DNA from: Obelidium mucronatum
Lineage: Eukaryota; Chytridiomycota; Chytridiomycetes; Chytridiales; Chytriomycetaceae
Length of the DNA: 64,000 nucleotides
Assembly (NCBI GenBank): GCA_025765595.1
Contig: JAIVFH010000131.1
Span: 19,278 to 83,277 of the forward strand
Direction: 5' to 3'
Position 1 is the stretch's first letter. Every line of letters starts with the position of its first letter. Position numbers and translations under genes: made by a program. Of the stretch, positions 1 to 11,290 are shown in pieces. The notes under the pieces were generated by a model. It ran no database searches and was not told the origin of the DNA. It saw nothing but the letters and a program-made list of their open reading frames with translations.

Positions 1-1088
1 TTTGGGTTATGATTTGATTAATGAGCCTTGGAATGGCAGTTAAGATCCCTCGAATTCCTTTATTATTTTTTATTTTATTTTTATCCTCTAAAAACAAAAT
101 CACAGATGTTTTCAAGGACCCATCACTCTCGAATCCACTTGTCGCAAACAAAAAGAACCTCCAGCCATTTTATGATATCCTATCAGAAGGAATCAGATCT
201 GTAGACCCGAACGCGTTGATTCATTTCGAGCCTGTCACGACGATTCAAAAAACAGTTGGATTCGATAGGGTTCCTGGAGGTCCCGATTTTGCGTCAAAGT
301 CTGTTTTTAATTTCCATTATTACAAGACTGTTCAGAAGCAATATGATATTGATGTGAGTATATAGCCGGAAATCTTTTTTTTTGTAAAGGCTAAAGCCGA
401 ACATTTGTTTGTAAATATTAGCAAACGATCGGATTTCGCGTCCAGCAGGCTGCTGAACTTGGTGCTGGTTCATTTATGGGAGAATTTGAGATGGGCTGGG
501 GTGAAGGTATTGAAGCTTCTTTTTGGATTGAGTTCGGAATTGTTTTGAATATGAAAAAATAATAGGAAGCAATGTCCCGGATATCAGGGAACATTCTCAA
601 GCCGCTGACCGACACTTTTTGTCATATACTGGATGGGAATATACGGACTATATCGCGGTATAGTTTCTGAGCGATTTCACAAACACGTACTTAAAAAATA
701 TCTCAGATAACGGGAACAAACAATGGAATCCGTGATCCAATTACTGGAGAAGTGCGCCCAGACATGGGCGCAGTATATAGTCGACCATACGCAACCGCGA
801 TCGCTGGGCACCCACTTGCCATGGAATACATTGATGAAACTGGAACTTTTACCCTCACATTCGTGTACAACGGGAACAAGGGTGAAGCAGGCGTGACCAT
901 CATTCGAACCAACTTTGGACTGCATTATCCAAGATGGACATTCGGTCAACGTTCTTACAGCGAATGGGGGAAAGTTTAAGGCGTTAGTGAATGGGGATGA
1001 AGGAGTTGTAAGGATTTTTCCGGAAGAAAGCGGACAGGAGAGTCCGAGTATTGGGGAGGAAGTGAGTGTGGTTTTGATTCGGGTGTGA
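1..1088 (+). CDS. GH5 endoglycoceramidase-like glycoside hydrolase (5' truncated by the window edge)
   Basis: The 3' part of a family 5 glycoside hydrolase, probably acting on glycosphingolipids or related glucosides. The first exon gives the acid/base motif INEPW. Later exons give a HFEPVT segment, a VPGGP segment and FHYYK, the usual order in endoglycoceramidase-type GH5, and then the second catalytic Glu in GEFEMGW near 480. Short introns interrupt it at about 38-106, 354-420, 507-565 and 661-708. The C-terminal beta-sandwich reads well up to HYP (923-931). A single extra base near 932 then shifts the frame. The downstream frame (933-1088) continues as DGHSVNV and a plausible C-terminus. 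In the unshifted frame the protein stops at 979. The N-terminus lies outside the window. Family assignment is fairly sure, exact substrate is not. Confidence 0.75.
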
Positions 1089-1660
1089 AACCAAAAAATA
1101 AAAATGAAAACAAGAGAAATGGGCCGATTGCCAATCATAATCGTAAGTTTTACATATTCAAATACTGCTTTTTATTTTTGTCTTTGACATGAAACAAACC
1201 TTGAGACATCAGAAAATAACGCACTGTCAACGTAATGTTCCTGATTTGCTTCGACGATAAGAATGAGATGCGTTTCTGAATGGCTGGGACAAGAGGATTC
1301 CGTGTTTGGATATCGATCAAGCGGAAATGAGACAGATTTTGCAGTTGCAAGGGTTGGAATTTCCCTTTTCGACAGGTGATTAGGTTTGTAAAATGTTGTT
1401 GGTGCTTTGGATTCGGAGATTGATTTGTTGGATGAGCGAAGGGTTGGTAGTGTTGGTGGTGCTGGAGATTTAAATCCTGATACTGCTGTCAGTGAACTGG
1501 CGCGGTAATAGCAATTGTTGTATTCAATAAAAAAAACAAAGAAGCAAGCAAGAGTAAATATAGCACTGAATAAACTCAAGAGAAATTGCAGCTGAACGCA
1601 GTTGCAACAACAAAAAGAAACATGACAACAAAATTCCAATCGCCAAAAAGGAACAAGAGC
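1089..1660. other. Spacer with weak coding-like patches, no assignable gene
   Basis: Between the GH5 gene and the LRR gene. On the plus strand there are short open stretches that look protein-like: about 1267-1372 reads DAFLNGWDKRIPCLDID, and about 1396-1509 reads NVVGALDSEIDLLDERR. They are separated by stops and are not joined by convincing splice sites. A long minus-strand open frame (1172-1639) begins with a Cys/Phe-rich stretch and looks like chance. This could be the relic of a gene or a UTR. No function is proposed. Confidence 0.3.
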
Positions 1661-4600
1661 TCAAAACAAAAGTACCAAACTTGAAACAGCCGCAAATGCT
1701 CCCATCTTCTTGTTCATCGTGGCTGAAGATCCAATCAAGAACTTTCTTGTACTCGCTTCGACCGCTACAACAACAGGCTTCTCTCCCTGCTTTACTTGCG
1801 TCGAAATGGGACGCGAGCCACTATTGCCAGAGAATGCAACAGCTGTTCCGCTACTAGGTGCGACTCCTGACGCCAATCCAGTTGACGTACTTCCAGACGC
1901 GTTTCCTCCAACACCAACATCAAGATTACCGCCTCCACCACCAGTATCTACGGTAGGTAATTGACCTTTTCCTTCAACGACAACGCTGGATCCAATTCCA
2001 TTTTCTCCACTGCTACCAACTCCATTAATGGCCCCATTGCCGCCTCCAATCACAATCGAGTTTCCTTGACCGGCTCCTCCAATGACCCCACCGCTATTTC
2101 CATCGATCCCTGCGTTGATGATAAAGCCTCCTTCTTTTTGTGGGGCGACGCCTCCATTGAACCCTACGTTGATAATAAAGTCTGGTCCCTTTTGAACCGT
2201 TGTTGTCGTTGTCTTTGTTGTGGTTTCAGCGATCGTGGTAGGAGAAGCAGAAGAAGTAACGGCGGTACTAGTTGTGGTCTCAGATGATTTCAAAGAGGAC
2301 AAAGATGAAGCGGTAGGGTTTGCAGACGTCACGGTTTTCGTCTTCTCGAAAACAAGGGAGCTTGTAGTTGAGGCGTCGCTTGTGGTTGAGGCGTTGCTTG
2401 TCGTGAGAGGTGTAGTAGATGTTGTTGTGCTGACGGTGGTGGTGCTGGTCGTTGCTCTTGTATTAGTAGAAGAAGTAGTAGTCGTTGCTTTCGCGTCCAA
2501 AGAGAACGAAAAGACAGCCTGGCCTTCAGAGAAAGCGTCTGCAGCTCTTCTTTTAGACAAGGCCGAGTATTGAACTGTGACAGTTCCAGTATAAACAGTC
2601 GCGGGATTGGGGAGCGCGATTCCAAGTCCAAGTCCCAAAGATGCTGGACCTGAACAACGCTGGCCGGTTGCTGCGGGCCGGAGGTCCGCAAAAGACTTGA
2701 CCCCTGCCGCGACTGCTGTTGAAGGAAGCTTGAATGAATACCGCGTCTTTGAATCCGCCGCGTTCCTGTTCAATTGTGTACCCCAACAAGTATCCTTGTC
2801 CAGTAGAAGAGTCGTTGTCCCATCACTCAACGAGATACTCACAATAGTCATGGTTTGCGAATTGAGGTCCCACGCGTTGGAATTGGCGTCAATAGCAATA
2901 TCTTCTCCAGCATAGAACTTTGTTCCTTGAACAACGGCAACAGTTTTTGGCGGTATGGCGCATTTTCCGTTGGGATGGCTTGGCGTGCCAACGCATTGGC
3001 TTTCGCCACTGCAGTAGCAATTCTCGGGATTCGAGCAAAATTGCATATTGCATATGGGGATCGGGGGAGTGAGACTGTTGTAGCAGTGGTATCCGGCCGG
3101 CGGTGAAGAGGCGCAGGATCGACTTTCAATGTACTTGTAGGGCGCTGCAGAGCCGCTGAAGCAATCATCGAGCCGCGTAGATGTGCAGTACGGTGGGCAG
3201 ACAGTTTTTAAAACAGCAATCTAATTTTATCACCCGTTCGTATTTAGCGAAAGAGTGCCTTTCTATTGATTCTCACCAACTCAAAGGCACGTCCTCCATC
3301 TGTATACGTCTCTGAGCAAGGGGAATTATAGTTTAGACCGTCCACAGCAATAGGCATCATGCAGTCGAGGTATGGTTTCATGTTCAAGGGGCCTGTACAC
3401 ATGTTGGTGAACTCTTGAATGGCTCCGGCTGTTGTGGTAGCAGCGATCATGGCATTGTAGTTTGGAATAAGGGGAATACAATCCCGAAAACAAACATGTG
3501 TCTGTCCATTCTTGATCACAGTCAAAGTCACCAGATTATCGACGTAGGCAATGGTTTGAGCCACATAGTCTTGGCCGCGATGGTTCGTCGGTTGGGAGCT
3601 TTGAAAAGTGACGGGTTGAACTGGTTTTCCACTATACTCTTGACATGTATTTGCAAGAACAGTAACCTGTGATAAATAGAAAAATGGAGTTTTAAGTGAT
3701 CCATTGAAATCCGGATGTCAAGAAAAAATCTTACAAATGCTTCAGCTTCCATCTGCTCATCAACAGGGCAACCCGTGCAACCCAAGAACTTATTCCACTC
3801 CAATCGATCCCAGCCATTGCAGACAGCTTTGAAGTTTCCGGGAACCAGCGCACCACCGCCGGAAGGAGAAAACTGCTCCCACCCTTGGATTTTGCTCAAA
3901 CAAGAGTCAGCACATGGCTTGAGAGTTTTCGCTTTGGACGCGGCAATATTTTGAGGACATTGTGGTCCACCTTGATATTGACCAAACTGTTTTGCCCCAT
4001 CAACAAAGCAGTTTGTAGTCGATACACCCTGCTTGTTTGCGACCCAGTTTTGCTCAACTTCTGAATCGCTTGTGAGCAAATTATTTCCAATGTAAACCTT
4101 AACCACGTTTTGAAGGCCAAGAAGTGGCGTAATTGGTCCTGTGAAGGAATTGTATTCGAAGTCCAAGTAGGTCACTGCAGTCAATTTTCTCATCTCATCA
4201 ATTGGACCTGTGAGCCAGTTGTTATCAATGTCAACGTCAGTTAGTTTTGGAAGATTGCTCAGGGACGGCAAATCTCCAGTGACACCACATGAGTCTAAAG
4301 ACCTATTTAAAAAGTAGCTTTCTTAATAAACCCATATTTTTTTGTTCTTCTTGTTCCTGATTCGGTAACTCACAGGTATTCCAAGTCGACTAGTCCGTCC
4401 AACCTAGGGAATGGACCACTCATTGCAGAATTATAATAGAACGAGCTGAACACATGTTTAAAAAACGTCAAGAAGCAATTCTCAAAGTTACATGTATTTC
4501 AGCTTCGTTGACTTCGCCAATGAAGGAATGGGTCCAGTTAGAGTTCTGGAGTAAGTTAGGTCCAAATGAGTCAATGATGTGAGTGCATCGAAAGATGGGA

Positions 4601-4961
4601 GATTGCCCTTGAGGGGAAGATTCATGTATGATAAATGCTTCAAATTCGGCCGCGAAAAGAAGGGAAGAAAAAATTCAGGGCCTGACAGGGTGTAATCAAT
4701 AGCCCTGAAAAAAAATTTCAACTCAACGTTCCATTTCATTATCTTTTGGTACAATGTTGCTTACAAATGTACAAGGTTTGGAAACTGGGCGGCAGACACA
4801 GTGGTATCAATAGACAATTCGTGATTATTATAGTTGGTTAACTCCCTGTCGATAAACCAAGTATAAATCTGTGGATGAGAATCGATGAAGTTAGAAAGAG
4901 GACTTACAAAAAGACTAGATTTGGCAACGTTGCCGTTCCTGTAATTTGACCCTTCAAACGG

Positions 4962-4966
4962 TTATT
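4962..4966. repeat. Left target-site duplication (TTATT)
   Basis: Five bases directly before the 5' LTR, repeated exactly at 10729-10733 after the 3' LTR. Five bp is the normal Copia duplication length. Confidence 0.9.
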
Positions 4967-5227
4967 TGTTGACTTTATTCTACACTTTATTGACAAGTCT
5001 ACATTCACAAGCACTTAAAATGAAACACGTGTTCTTACCGCGTTTTCAGTTCTCATCAGTTAATTACAGTTACGCGAAGCGGCATTTGAATTTCAGTTCA
5101 TTATTATGTTTTATTCTTTATTATTAGTTTTACATTTCAAATCATGCAATATAAATAGTGAGGAAAGAATAAAGAAAACCATATCGACAATTGAAAAAAA
5201 ACAATTAGTTAAAGAACTAATTCAACA
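4967..5227 (+). repeat. Copia 5' LTR
   Basis: 261 bp, TG...CA ends, identical by eye to 10468-10728. It contains a TATAAATA box (5150-5157) and an AATAAA motif (5168-5173), placing promoter and polyadenylation signals close to its 3' end. Confidence 0.95.
5150..5157 (+). promoter_or_regulatory. TATA box of the Copia LTR promoter
   Basis: TATAAATA, 121 bp upstream of the polyprotein start codon, in a region where no other start signal is visible. The same box recurs in the 3' LTR. Confidence 0.6.
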
Positions 5228-5277
5228 CGTTATCAGCACCACGACTCTACTGAAAGACAATCAAAGACAAACGACAA

Positions 5278-8200
5278 ATGACTGAAGAAACTTACTACAC
5301 TGCCAAGACTGGCAAGCTCGGAAAGGACACCAACGACTACGTGCTCTGGAAGTACAAGCTCAAGGCTGAAGTCGAGTCCAAAGACGCAGGTGCCGCGTTG
5401 TACGCTGATCCACCGCCCGCTCCAGTTCCTACAGGATCCTCTGCTGCTGAAGTAACCGCTCATAATGATGCCGTTACCGCTTATGAAACTGCAAATGCCG
5501 CCATCTTGAAGGCTTCCAGAAAAGCTACTGGAATTTTGGTTCAGTCTCTCAACGACGCGAATCTTCGACTGGTATCTCACCTCAAGACACCAAAAGCCAT
5601 GATTGAACGACTCGACCAACAATACTTGAACGTTACCACTAAAGATATTATTACTCTTCGTGCTGATATGAGAGCACTTAAGTACAAGCCACTTACAGAC
5701 ATAGCCGCTCATCTCGGAGCAATCCAAAGTTACCAGAACCGCCTCCATGGGGTTACTACCGCTCCCACTGATGTCCAAGTTGATGAACACATCATCACAA
5801 TTATTGAATCGCTTCCTGACAACGACGACTGGAAAACATTGGTTAATATGTTGACCACAAGTTCCGCTCTTACTGACAAGAAACTTACTGTTGAACTGGT
5901 ATCCAACGAAGTCACTAAACACGCCAATGGTTTGATCTCCAAGGCTGAGGACGCTCCTGATTCTGCTAAGAATAACACTGGATTATTTGCTAAGAACAAT
6001 AACAAGAGAAAGCCAATTGAAACTCGTACCTGCAACTACTGTCAAATCAAGGGACACTTGTATGCCGACTGTAACAAGCGCAAGCGTGATGCTGAAAAGG
6101 CCACTGCCAATTCAGGATACACGAACAACTCTCGCGGCCGTGCTGGCTATGGTCGTGGAGGAAGTCGTGGACGCGCCCGCAGCTACAGTAATACTCGCAA
6201 TAATGACTCGGTTAACAACAACAACAAGACTGGATACATTGCCCTTACCGCTACCACCATCAAGGACCGTCTTGGAACCAAGGCTACTCCTTACATGGCT
6301 GGGGTCGACACTTCTGGTCCGATCTCAAGCCGCCTCCGTGGTAAGAAGAAGATTCCAATTGCCGAACGACTTGGGCCAAAGAAGGTTCTTGAACCAACTT
6401 CTGGTGTTGGACCATTCCAACTCGATTGGGCCGATGACACTGAAGAAATGGACTGCGAGAACAATGAGTATTTAGCCTCGTTTGCAAAATGGAATCCAAA
6501 GTTTGTCGACATTACCTCAATGGAATCCGATTTCGACACCATTTCCGCCCAAGCTGCGATGATGAACGACGCACAGAACACTTCGTGGGAACTCCTGAAC
6601 AATTTTGCTGCTTTCGACGATCCAAATGTCGAATGGACTCTTGAAGAACTCATGGACTCTTTCCGTATTCCTGGTTACACTGAAGAACAGCTGCGTTCTT
6701 ACTGGAGTCGACACATTAAGGAACGCGACATCAAGAATGCTGAGATTGAAGCCCGCTCTATTCGAGTTGACGATTTCTATCGTGAAAGAACATTTCAAGA
6801 ATTAGTACTTCGCCGCAAGGTTGATCCATTCAAGGCAAACTACATCTACTCAACTGCTTATGGCCAAGCTAAAGCCGATCCTGATTTTGATGTCAGTGAA
6901 CGCATGACGTTGCCGTACCCGCTTTCTAGCTTTCCCTCTCGTTTCAAGAACCCGTACAACCCTGATTCTATCCTTCTGGAAGATGGTTCCTATAATCTAC
7001 GTTACTCAATGGTTTACAATCTTGAAGAATACTGCCTTACCGAGATTCCAAGGGACCAGTCCTACAGCGATGAATGGGCCGACATTCTGTTTGGTCCGTT
7101 GAAGCTTAAGACTGAAGCGTTGAATGACAATAAAGCATTTACTGCTTATCCTGCACGCGCTAATGACAATAACGACAATATTAATGACATCTCTAGTGAG
7201 AATCCCAATCATGTTACCTCTATCATTGATTCCGGTGCCTCCAGCCACTTCTTTGTGAATCGTGCTCATTTCAGCAACTATGAGCCCGTTGACAAGACTG
7301 TCACTGTTGGAGGAGGATCAACTGTTAATATTGTCGGTCAAGGATCTGTTGCGCTGCTTACCCCTCAAGGAGACCAAGTTCTACTCCAAGAGGCTTACCA
7401 TGTGCCTGAATTCGAATCAAATCTTGTTTCGATGTCTGCACTATGTGATAAAGGATGTTTAGTCACCACCGACAGCAAGCAAACCACCGTCAAGCTTAAG
7501 AATCAAACTGTACTTACTGCTGTCAAGTCCGACAATCTTTATATTGTCAACGCCAAGCCGATTGTTGCTCGCCAAATCAACGCCAACAATGCCGTAGTCA
7601 AAGCCGTACACAAGCCAAGTATTTCCGCTGAACTTCTCCACCGCCGCCTAGGTCACTGTGGAAAACATGTTATTAAAATGTTAATCAAGGATCAAGATAT
7701 AGTGAAAGGCTTACCCGAAATTGACCCAAATCTTGACTACACATGTGAATTTTGCATTGAAGCAAACCTTCACCGCCGCTCATTTAAATCGCCTCGTGAA
7801 CCCAACTCGGTTATTGGGGCCACTTGGAACCTTGACACAACTGGAATGATTCAAGTGGAAGCTATTGGGGGATATAGAAAGTTTTTAGTTTTGGTTGAAG
7901 ATGCTACATCAGCAATATCTGCTTACCTTCAACGTGGAAATGACGAAGTTCTCGACAATATCCAAGGATTCGTCAAAGAAATGGCTAATATTGGGATCAC
8001 CATCAAGGAATTTCGATCGGACAACGGATCTGAGTTTACAAACAAACGGTTAAAGGAATTCTGCAAACAGCAAGGGATTAAACAAACGTTTACCGCACCT
8101 TATAACCCGGAACAGAATGGAAAAGCCGAGCGCGCTATCCAGACATTGATGAACAAGGTTCGAGCGATGCTCCGCGAATCCAATCTGCCCAAGAAGTTTT

Positions 8201-10473
8201 GGGGGCATGCGTTGGGATCCGCCGTTTTCGTGTACAATCGCACTCCACGCGAGAAACTTGGCAAGGCTCCGTTGGAAGCCCTTACTGGCGTCAAGCCGGA
8301 CCTTTCCAAGCTTCGCGTGTGGGGGAGTAGGGCATTTGCTCATGTACCCGACCCCAAGCGCAAGAAGCTCGACAACCGCGGTGTGCCCTGCAGAATTATC
8401 GGTTTTAATCACAATGGAAACGGGAACTACTTAGTGTATAATGAAGTAAGCCAAACTACTTACGCCGTTGCCTCCGTCAAAATCCTTGAACTTCCTTCGC
8501 CAAGAATCCAAGTTATTGAAGACTCCGATTCCGATTCCGAGGTTGAAGCGCAGACCACCACTACTCCATATGCAACTCCTCAAGGAACTCCGTCTGCTTC
8601 AGCTACGTCAGAATCAAGTGACGATGAAACAGAAGATGAATTTATACTTACTCGATCAAATGCTCCAAGCCCATCCAGAACTCCTTCGATTCCTTCCACT
8701 CCTGGAAGATACGGGACACCAATGCCGTCTTCATCGCCACACAATCCAAGACCCGATACTGACTATGTACCTTCCACCTCCATTGCGCCGAGAAATCAAA
8801 GACCTATTCGTGAAAAGAAACAGCCTGTTAGATTCGGTTTCGATGCAAAGATTGCAAGGTGTGACTTACGTGCTTACGCTGCTCAAGTATCTACTGTTTC
8901 CACCGATCCAGCTCATTACGACGACGCTTTGAAATCGGAACAACGTGAACACTGGATTGAAGCTATTGATAAGGAATTAGAAGCTTTAATTCGAAACGAA
9001 ACATGGGAAGAAACTGTCTTACCTGATAACAGAAAAGCCATCGGAAGCCGCTGGGTATTCAAGATCAAGAGAGACGCCGCCGGAAACTTCACCAAGTATA
9101 AGGCCCGTCTCGTTGCTCGCGGATACACTCAAGTCCCTGGAATGGACTACTACGAGACCTTTGCGCCAGTCGTGAAGAATGCTTCCGTTAAATCTCTATT
9201 TGCTGTTGCCGCTATTAGAAATTATGAAGTACATTCACTCGATGTCAACAACGCTTACTTACATGGAACACTCGATGAGGAAATCTACATGCGACCGCCG
9301 CAAGGTTACAAGCCGAAAGGCCGTACCAACGCTCTCCGATTGAAGAAAGGACTCTACGGATTGAAACAGTCAGGACGAGCGTGGAATGAAACTTTAAACA
9401 AGGAACTTACTAAGTTGGGATTTACACGCCTTATTAATGATGAATGCGTATACAAGCTGGAGATCCAAAATGGCGAAGTCCTGCTCATGGTATACGTTGA
9501 CGACCTCGTTCTGTTTGCGACCGACATGGAGACCATCAAGCGCGCAAAGGATATGCTCAAGTCTGTACTTGACATTAACGACCTCGGTGAACTGCAAGAT
9601 TACATTGGTATGAGATTTTCACGTAACAGAAGACAGAAGACACTTTCACTCACCCAACCCGGCTACACGGCCAAGATACTCGAACGATTCAACATCCAGA
9701 CAGATGTTAAGATCCAGACTCCTATGTTGGATTCACTCGTGCTTAGCAAAGACACCGAGACACCACTCTTAAATAACGATACTTACAATTTTCGTGGTCT
9801 CGTCGGTTCTGTCATGTACCTGGCCGTTTGGACACGCCCAGACGTATTGTACGCTGTTGGAACTCTTGCCCGCTATGTTTCAGCACCCCAAGAAGCTCAC
9901 TGGAACGCTGGGATTAGATTGCTTCAATACATCGCTAACACACAAGATTATGGACTTACTTTCGACGGTAATGCAAGCGATGGTTCTACGCTGTATGGTT
10001 TTACTGATTCGGATTGGGCGGGAGACATCGATACTCGTCACTCTACTACAGGTTATTGTTTCATGTTAGCCGATGCCGTCATCTCCGCCAAAAGCAAGCT
10101 ACAACCTACCGTTGCTACTTCATCGATGATGGCCGAATGGACCGCTGCTTTCCAAGCGACTACCGAATGCGTGTGGTTGCGTCAATTTTTGGAAGAAATA
10201 TTTACAAGACAAAACCAAGCAACAACAATTTACGCAGACAATCAAGGTGCCATTGCCATCAGTCGAAACAACGAATCGCATCAACGAAGCAAACACATGG
10301 ATGTGAAATACCGCTACGTACGTGAACAAGTTCATGCTGGAAATATTATCTTGAAGTACATCTCCACTGACCGCATGACCGCAGACACTTTGACCAAGCC
10401 ACTGCCTCGAATCAAGTTTCTAAGGCATCGCGACGCTATTGTTAAGCGCGTTGCGAATGTGGGGGAGTGTTGA
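5278..10473 (+). CDS. Copia Gag-Pol polyprotein
   Basis: Single open frame of 1731 residues; self-processing polyprotein for particle formation, cDNA synthesis and integration. The gag-like N-terminus (about 1-230) is followed by a CCHC zinc knuckle CX2CX4HX4C at residue 252, then an Arg/Gly-rich basic stretch. The protease motif DSGAS is at 651. The integrase zinc-binding region (HRRLGH ... CEFC) comes near 800, followed by catalytic D853, D915 and E951 (35-residue D-E spacing). The GSRWVFKIK start of reverse transcriptase is near 1260, YVDD has its first Asp at 1408, and the RNase H TDSDWAGD begins near 1576. Between the zinc knuckle and protease lie about 380 residues, longer than usual, rich in acidic and aromatic residues. 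There is no gag-pol frameshift. Confidence 0.95.
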   Translation: MTEETYYTAKTGKLGKDTNDYVLWKYKLKAEVESKDAGAALYADPPPAPVPTGSSAAEVTAHNDAVTAYETANAAILKASRKATGILVQSLNDANLRLVSHLKTPKAMIERLDQQYLNVTTKDIITLRADMRALKYKPLTDIAAHLGAIQSYQNRLHGVTTAPTDVQVDEHIITIIESLPDNDDWKTLVNMLTTSSALTDKKLTVELVSNEVTKHANGLISKAEDAPDSAKNNTGLFAKNNNKRKPIETRTCNYCQIKGHLYADCNKRKRDAEKATANSGYTNNSRGRAGYGRGGSRGRARSYSNTRNNDSVNNNNKTGYIALTATTIKDRLGTKATPYMAGVDTSGPISSRLRGKKKIPIAERLGPKKVLEPTSGVGPFQLDWADDTEEMDCENNEYLASFAKWNPKFVDITSMESDFDTISAQAAMMNDAQNTSWELLNNFAAFDDPNVEWTLEELMDSFRIPGYTEEQLRSYWSRHIKERDIKNAEIEARSIRVDDFYRERTFQELVLRRKVDPFKANYIYSTAYGQAKADPDFDVSERMTLPYPLSSFPSRFKNPYNPDSILLEDGSYNLRYSMVYNLEEYCLTEIPRDQSYSDEWADILFGPLKLKTEALNDNKAFTAYPARANDNNDNINDISSENPNHVTSIIDSGASSHFFVNRAHFSNYEPVDKTVTVGGGSTVNIVGQGSVALLTPQGDQVLLQEAYHVPEFESNLVSMSALCDKGCLVTTDSKQTTVKLKNQTVLTAVKSDNLYIVNAKPIVARQINANNAVVKAVHKPSISAELLHRRLGHCGKHVIKMLIKDQDIVKGLPEIDPNLDYTCEFCIEANLHRRSFKSPREPNSVIGATWNLDTTGMIQVEAIGGYRKFLVLVEDATSAISAYLQRGNDEVLDNIQGFVKEMANIGITIKEFRSDNGSEFTNKRLKEFCKQQGIKQTFTAPYNPEQNGKAERAIQTLMNKVRAMLRESNLPKKFWGHALGSAVFVYNRTPREKLGKAPLEALTGVKPDLSKLRVWGSRAFAHVPDPKRKKLDNRGVPCRIIGFNHNGNGNYLVYNEVSQTTYAVASVKILELPSPRIQVIEDSDSDSEVEAQTTTTPYATPQGTPSASATSESSDDETEDEFILTRSNAPSPSRTPSIPSTPGRYGTPMPSSSPHNPRPDTDYVPSTSIAPRNQRPIREKKQPVRFGFDAKIARCDLRAYAAQVSTVSTDPAHYDDALKSEQREHWIEAIDKELEALIRNETWEETVLPDNRKAIGSRWVFKIKRDAAGNFTKYKARLVARGYTQVPGMDYYETFAPVVKNASVKSLFAVAAIRNYEVHSLDVNNAYLHGTLDEEIYMRPPQGYKPKGRTNALRLKKGLYGLKQSGRAWNETLNKELTKLGFTRLINDECVYKLEIQNGEVLLMVYVDDLVLFATDMETIKRAKDMLKSVLDINDLGELQDYIGMRFSRNRRQKTLSLTQPGYTAKILERFNIQTDVKIQTPMLDSLVLSKDTETPLLNNDTYNFRGLVGSVMYLAVWTRPDVLYAVGTLARYVSAPQEAHWNAGIRLLQYIANTQDYGLTFDGNASDGSTLYGFTDSDWAGDIDTRHSTTGYCFMLADAVISAKSKLQPTVATSSMMAEWTAAFQATTECVWLRQFLEEIFTRQNQATTIYADNQGAIAISRNNESHQRSKHMDVKYRYVREQVHAGNIILKYISTDRMTADTLTKPLPRIKFLRHRDAIVKRVANVGEC
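10461..10467 (+). other. Polypurine tract of the Copia element
   Basis: GGGGGAG immediately upstream of the 3' LTR, the expected plus-strand priming site. It overlaps the last codons of the polyprotein. Confidence 0.7.
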
Positions 10474-10728
10474 CTTTATTCTACACTTTATTGACAAGTC
10501 TACATTCACAAGCACTTAAAATGAAACACGTGTTCTTACCGCGTTTTCAGTTCTCATCAGTTAATTACAGTTACGCGAAGCGGCATTTGAATTTCAGTTC
10601 ATTATTATGTTTTATTCTTTATTATTAGTTTTACATTTCAAATCATGCAATATAAATAGTGAGGAAAGAATAAAGAAAACCATATCGACAATTGAAAAAA
10701 AACAATTAGTTAAAGAACTAATTCAACA
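10468..10728 (+). repeat. Copia 3' LTR
   Basis: 261 bp, identical to the 5' LTR. The polyprotein stop codon lies in its first bases. Confidence 0.95.
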
Positions 10729-10733
10729 TTATT
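10729..10733. repeat. Right target-site duplication (TTATT)
   Basis: Matches 4962-4966. On the coding strand of the host gene it lies in the two Asn codons of an LRR. Confidence 0.9.
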
Positions 10734-11290
10734 GGGCAGGTTTCTAAATGGAAAAGTGCTCATTAGATAAAGCTATTAGACTTTGTGCCAGTAGCCGTAC
10801 AGCTTAGTTAAAGTTTGAGGAATTTGATTCAGTGATGGAGGGCTTCCTTCAAGTCTGAATAGTCCTTTGCTCAACACTGTCAATTCCTCCAAAGTCGGAA
10901 ACTGACTCATGTCAAATAGGGAAACGCTGGGACCATTGACGGCAGGATCCAAGGAGACGATGCTAAAGAACAGAAACGGAAGCACCGAAAAGTGGGGCTA
11001 AGCTATGAAGAGTGTTGAAAAAACTGAAACAAACTAACATTGCTTTCAATCCATCATTCCTGTCGTTGCATATCACTTTCTTGGTGTCGGTGACAGGGAA
11101 CTGGCAGCACGTTGTCGGGGGTAATGCATTGTTGACAGTAAAAGCAAACGTCTCCTTGACAAGGCAGCATTGAAGGTCTAGGCCTGTGAGCTGTTGATTG
11201 CTGCAGTCCGCCAATACAATAGTCCACAGTGTGAACAACCGAAGGGCTATGAAGATAAGGGATTTCATGGAACTAAAAAAACTGTGGCTA

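Larger units (their letters stand above)
4967..10728 (+). mobile_element. Full-length Ty1/Copia LTR retrotransposon, apparently intact
   Basis: A 5762-bp element bounded by two 261-bp LTRs that I read as identical base for base, each starting TG and ending CA. It is flanked by a perfect 5-bp target duplication (TTATT at 4962-4966 and 10729-10733). The domain order protease, integrase, reverse transcriptase, RNase H in the internal ORF is that of Copia. A purine-rich tract (GGGGGAG) directly precedes the 3' LTR. The sequence just inside the 5' LTR (from 5228, CGTTATCAGCACC) should be the primer-binding site, but I do not assign a tRNA. Identical LTRs and an open polyprotein mean very recent insertion. 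It lies antisense to the LRR gene it interrupts. Confidence 0.95.
1661..11268 (-). pseudogene. LRR / Cys-rich / Ser-Thr-rich GPI-type surface protein gene, split by a Copia insertion in exon 3
   Basis: One minus-strand gene in nine exons: 11268-11039, 10962-10801, 10743-10729 continued at 4966-4908, 4845-4765, 4704-4492, 4445-4374, 4302-3735, 3666-3277 and 3220-1661. All junctions are GT-AG and keep the frame. Exon 1 starts with a signal peptide (MKSLIFIALRLF, then a cleavage-like LAD). Exons 2-7 encode plant-type leucine-rich repeats (NNRLKGQI, LTGPIP). Exons 8-9 are Cys-rich, followed by a Thr/Ser-rich stalk, a Gly-rich part and a hydrophobic C-terminus (VSSLVLLF) typical of GPI attachment. 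It probably encoded a secreted, cell-surface glycoprotein. A retrotransposon sits in the Asn-Asn of one LRR (LPNNRL), so the allele as assembled cannot make the full protein. Outside the insertion the frame is intact, so the break is recent. Confidence 0.8.

Noticed and set aside
1172..1639. Long minus-strand open frame
   Set aside because: Cys/Phe-rich start, no domain, and short plus-strand patches look at least as coding; not called a gene.
5233..5922. Antisense frames within the Copia polyprotein
   Set aside because: Shadows of the 1731-residue polyprotein; no independent start context or domain.
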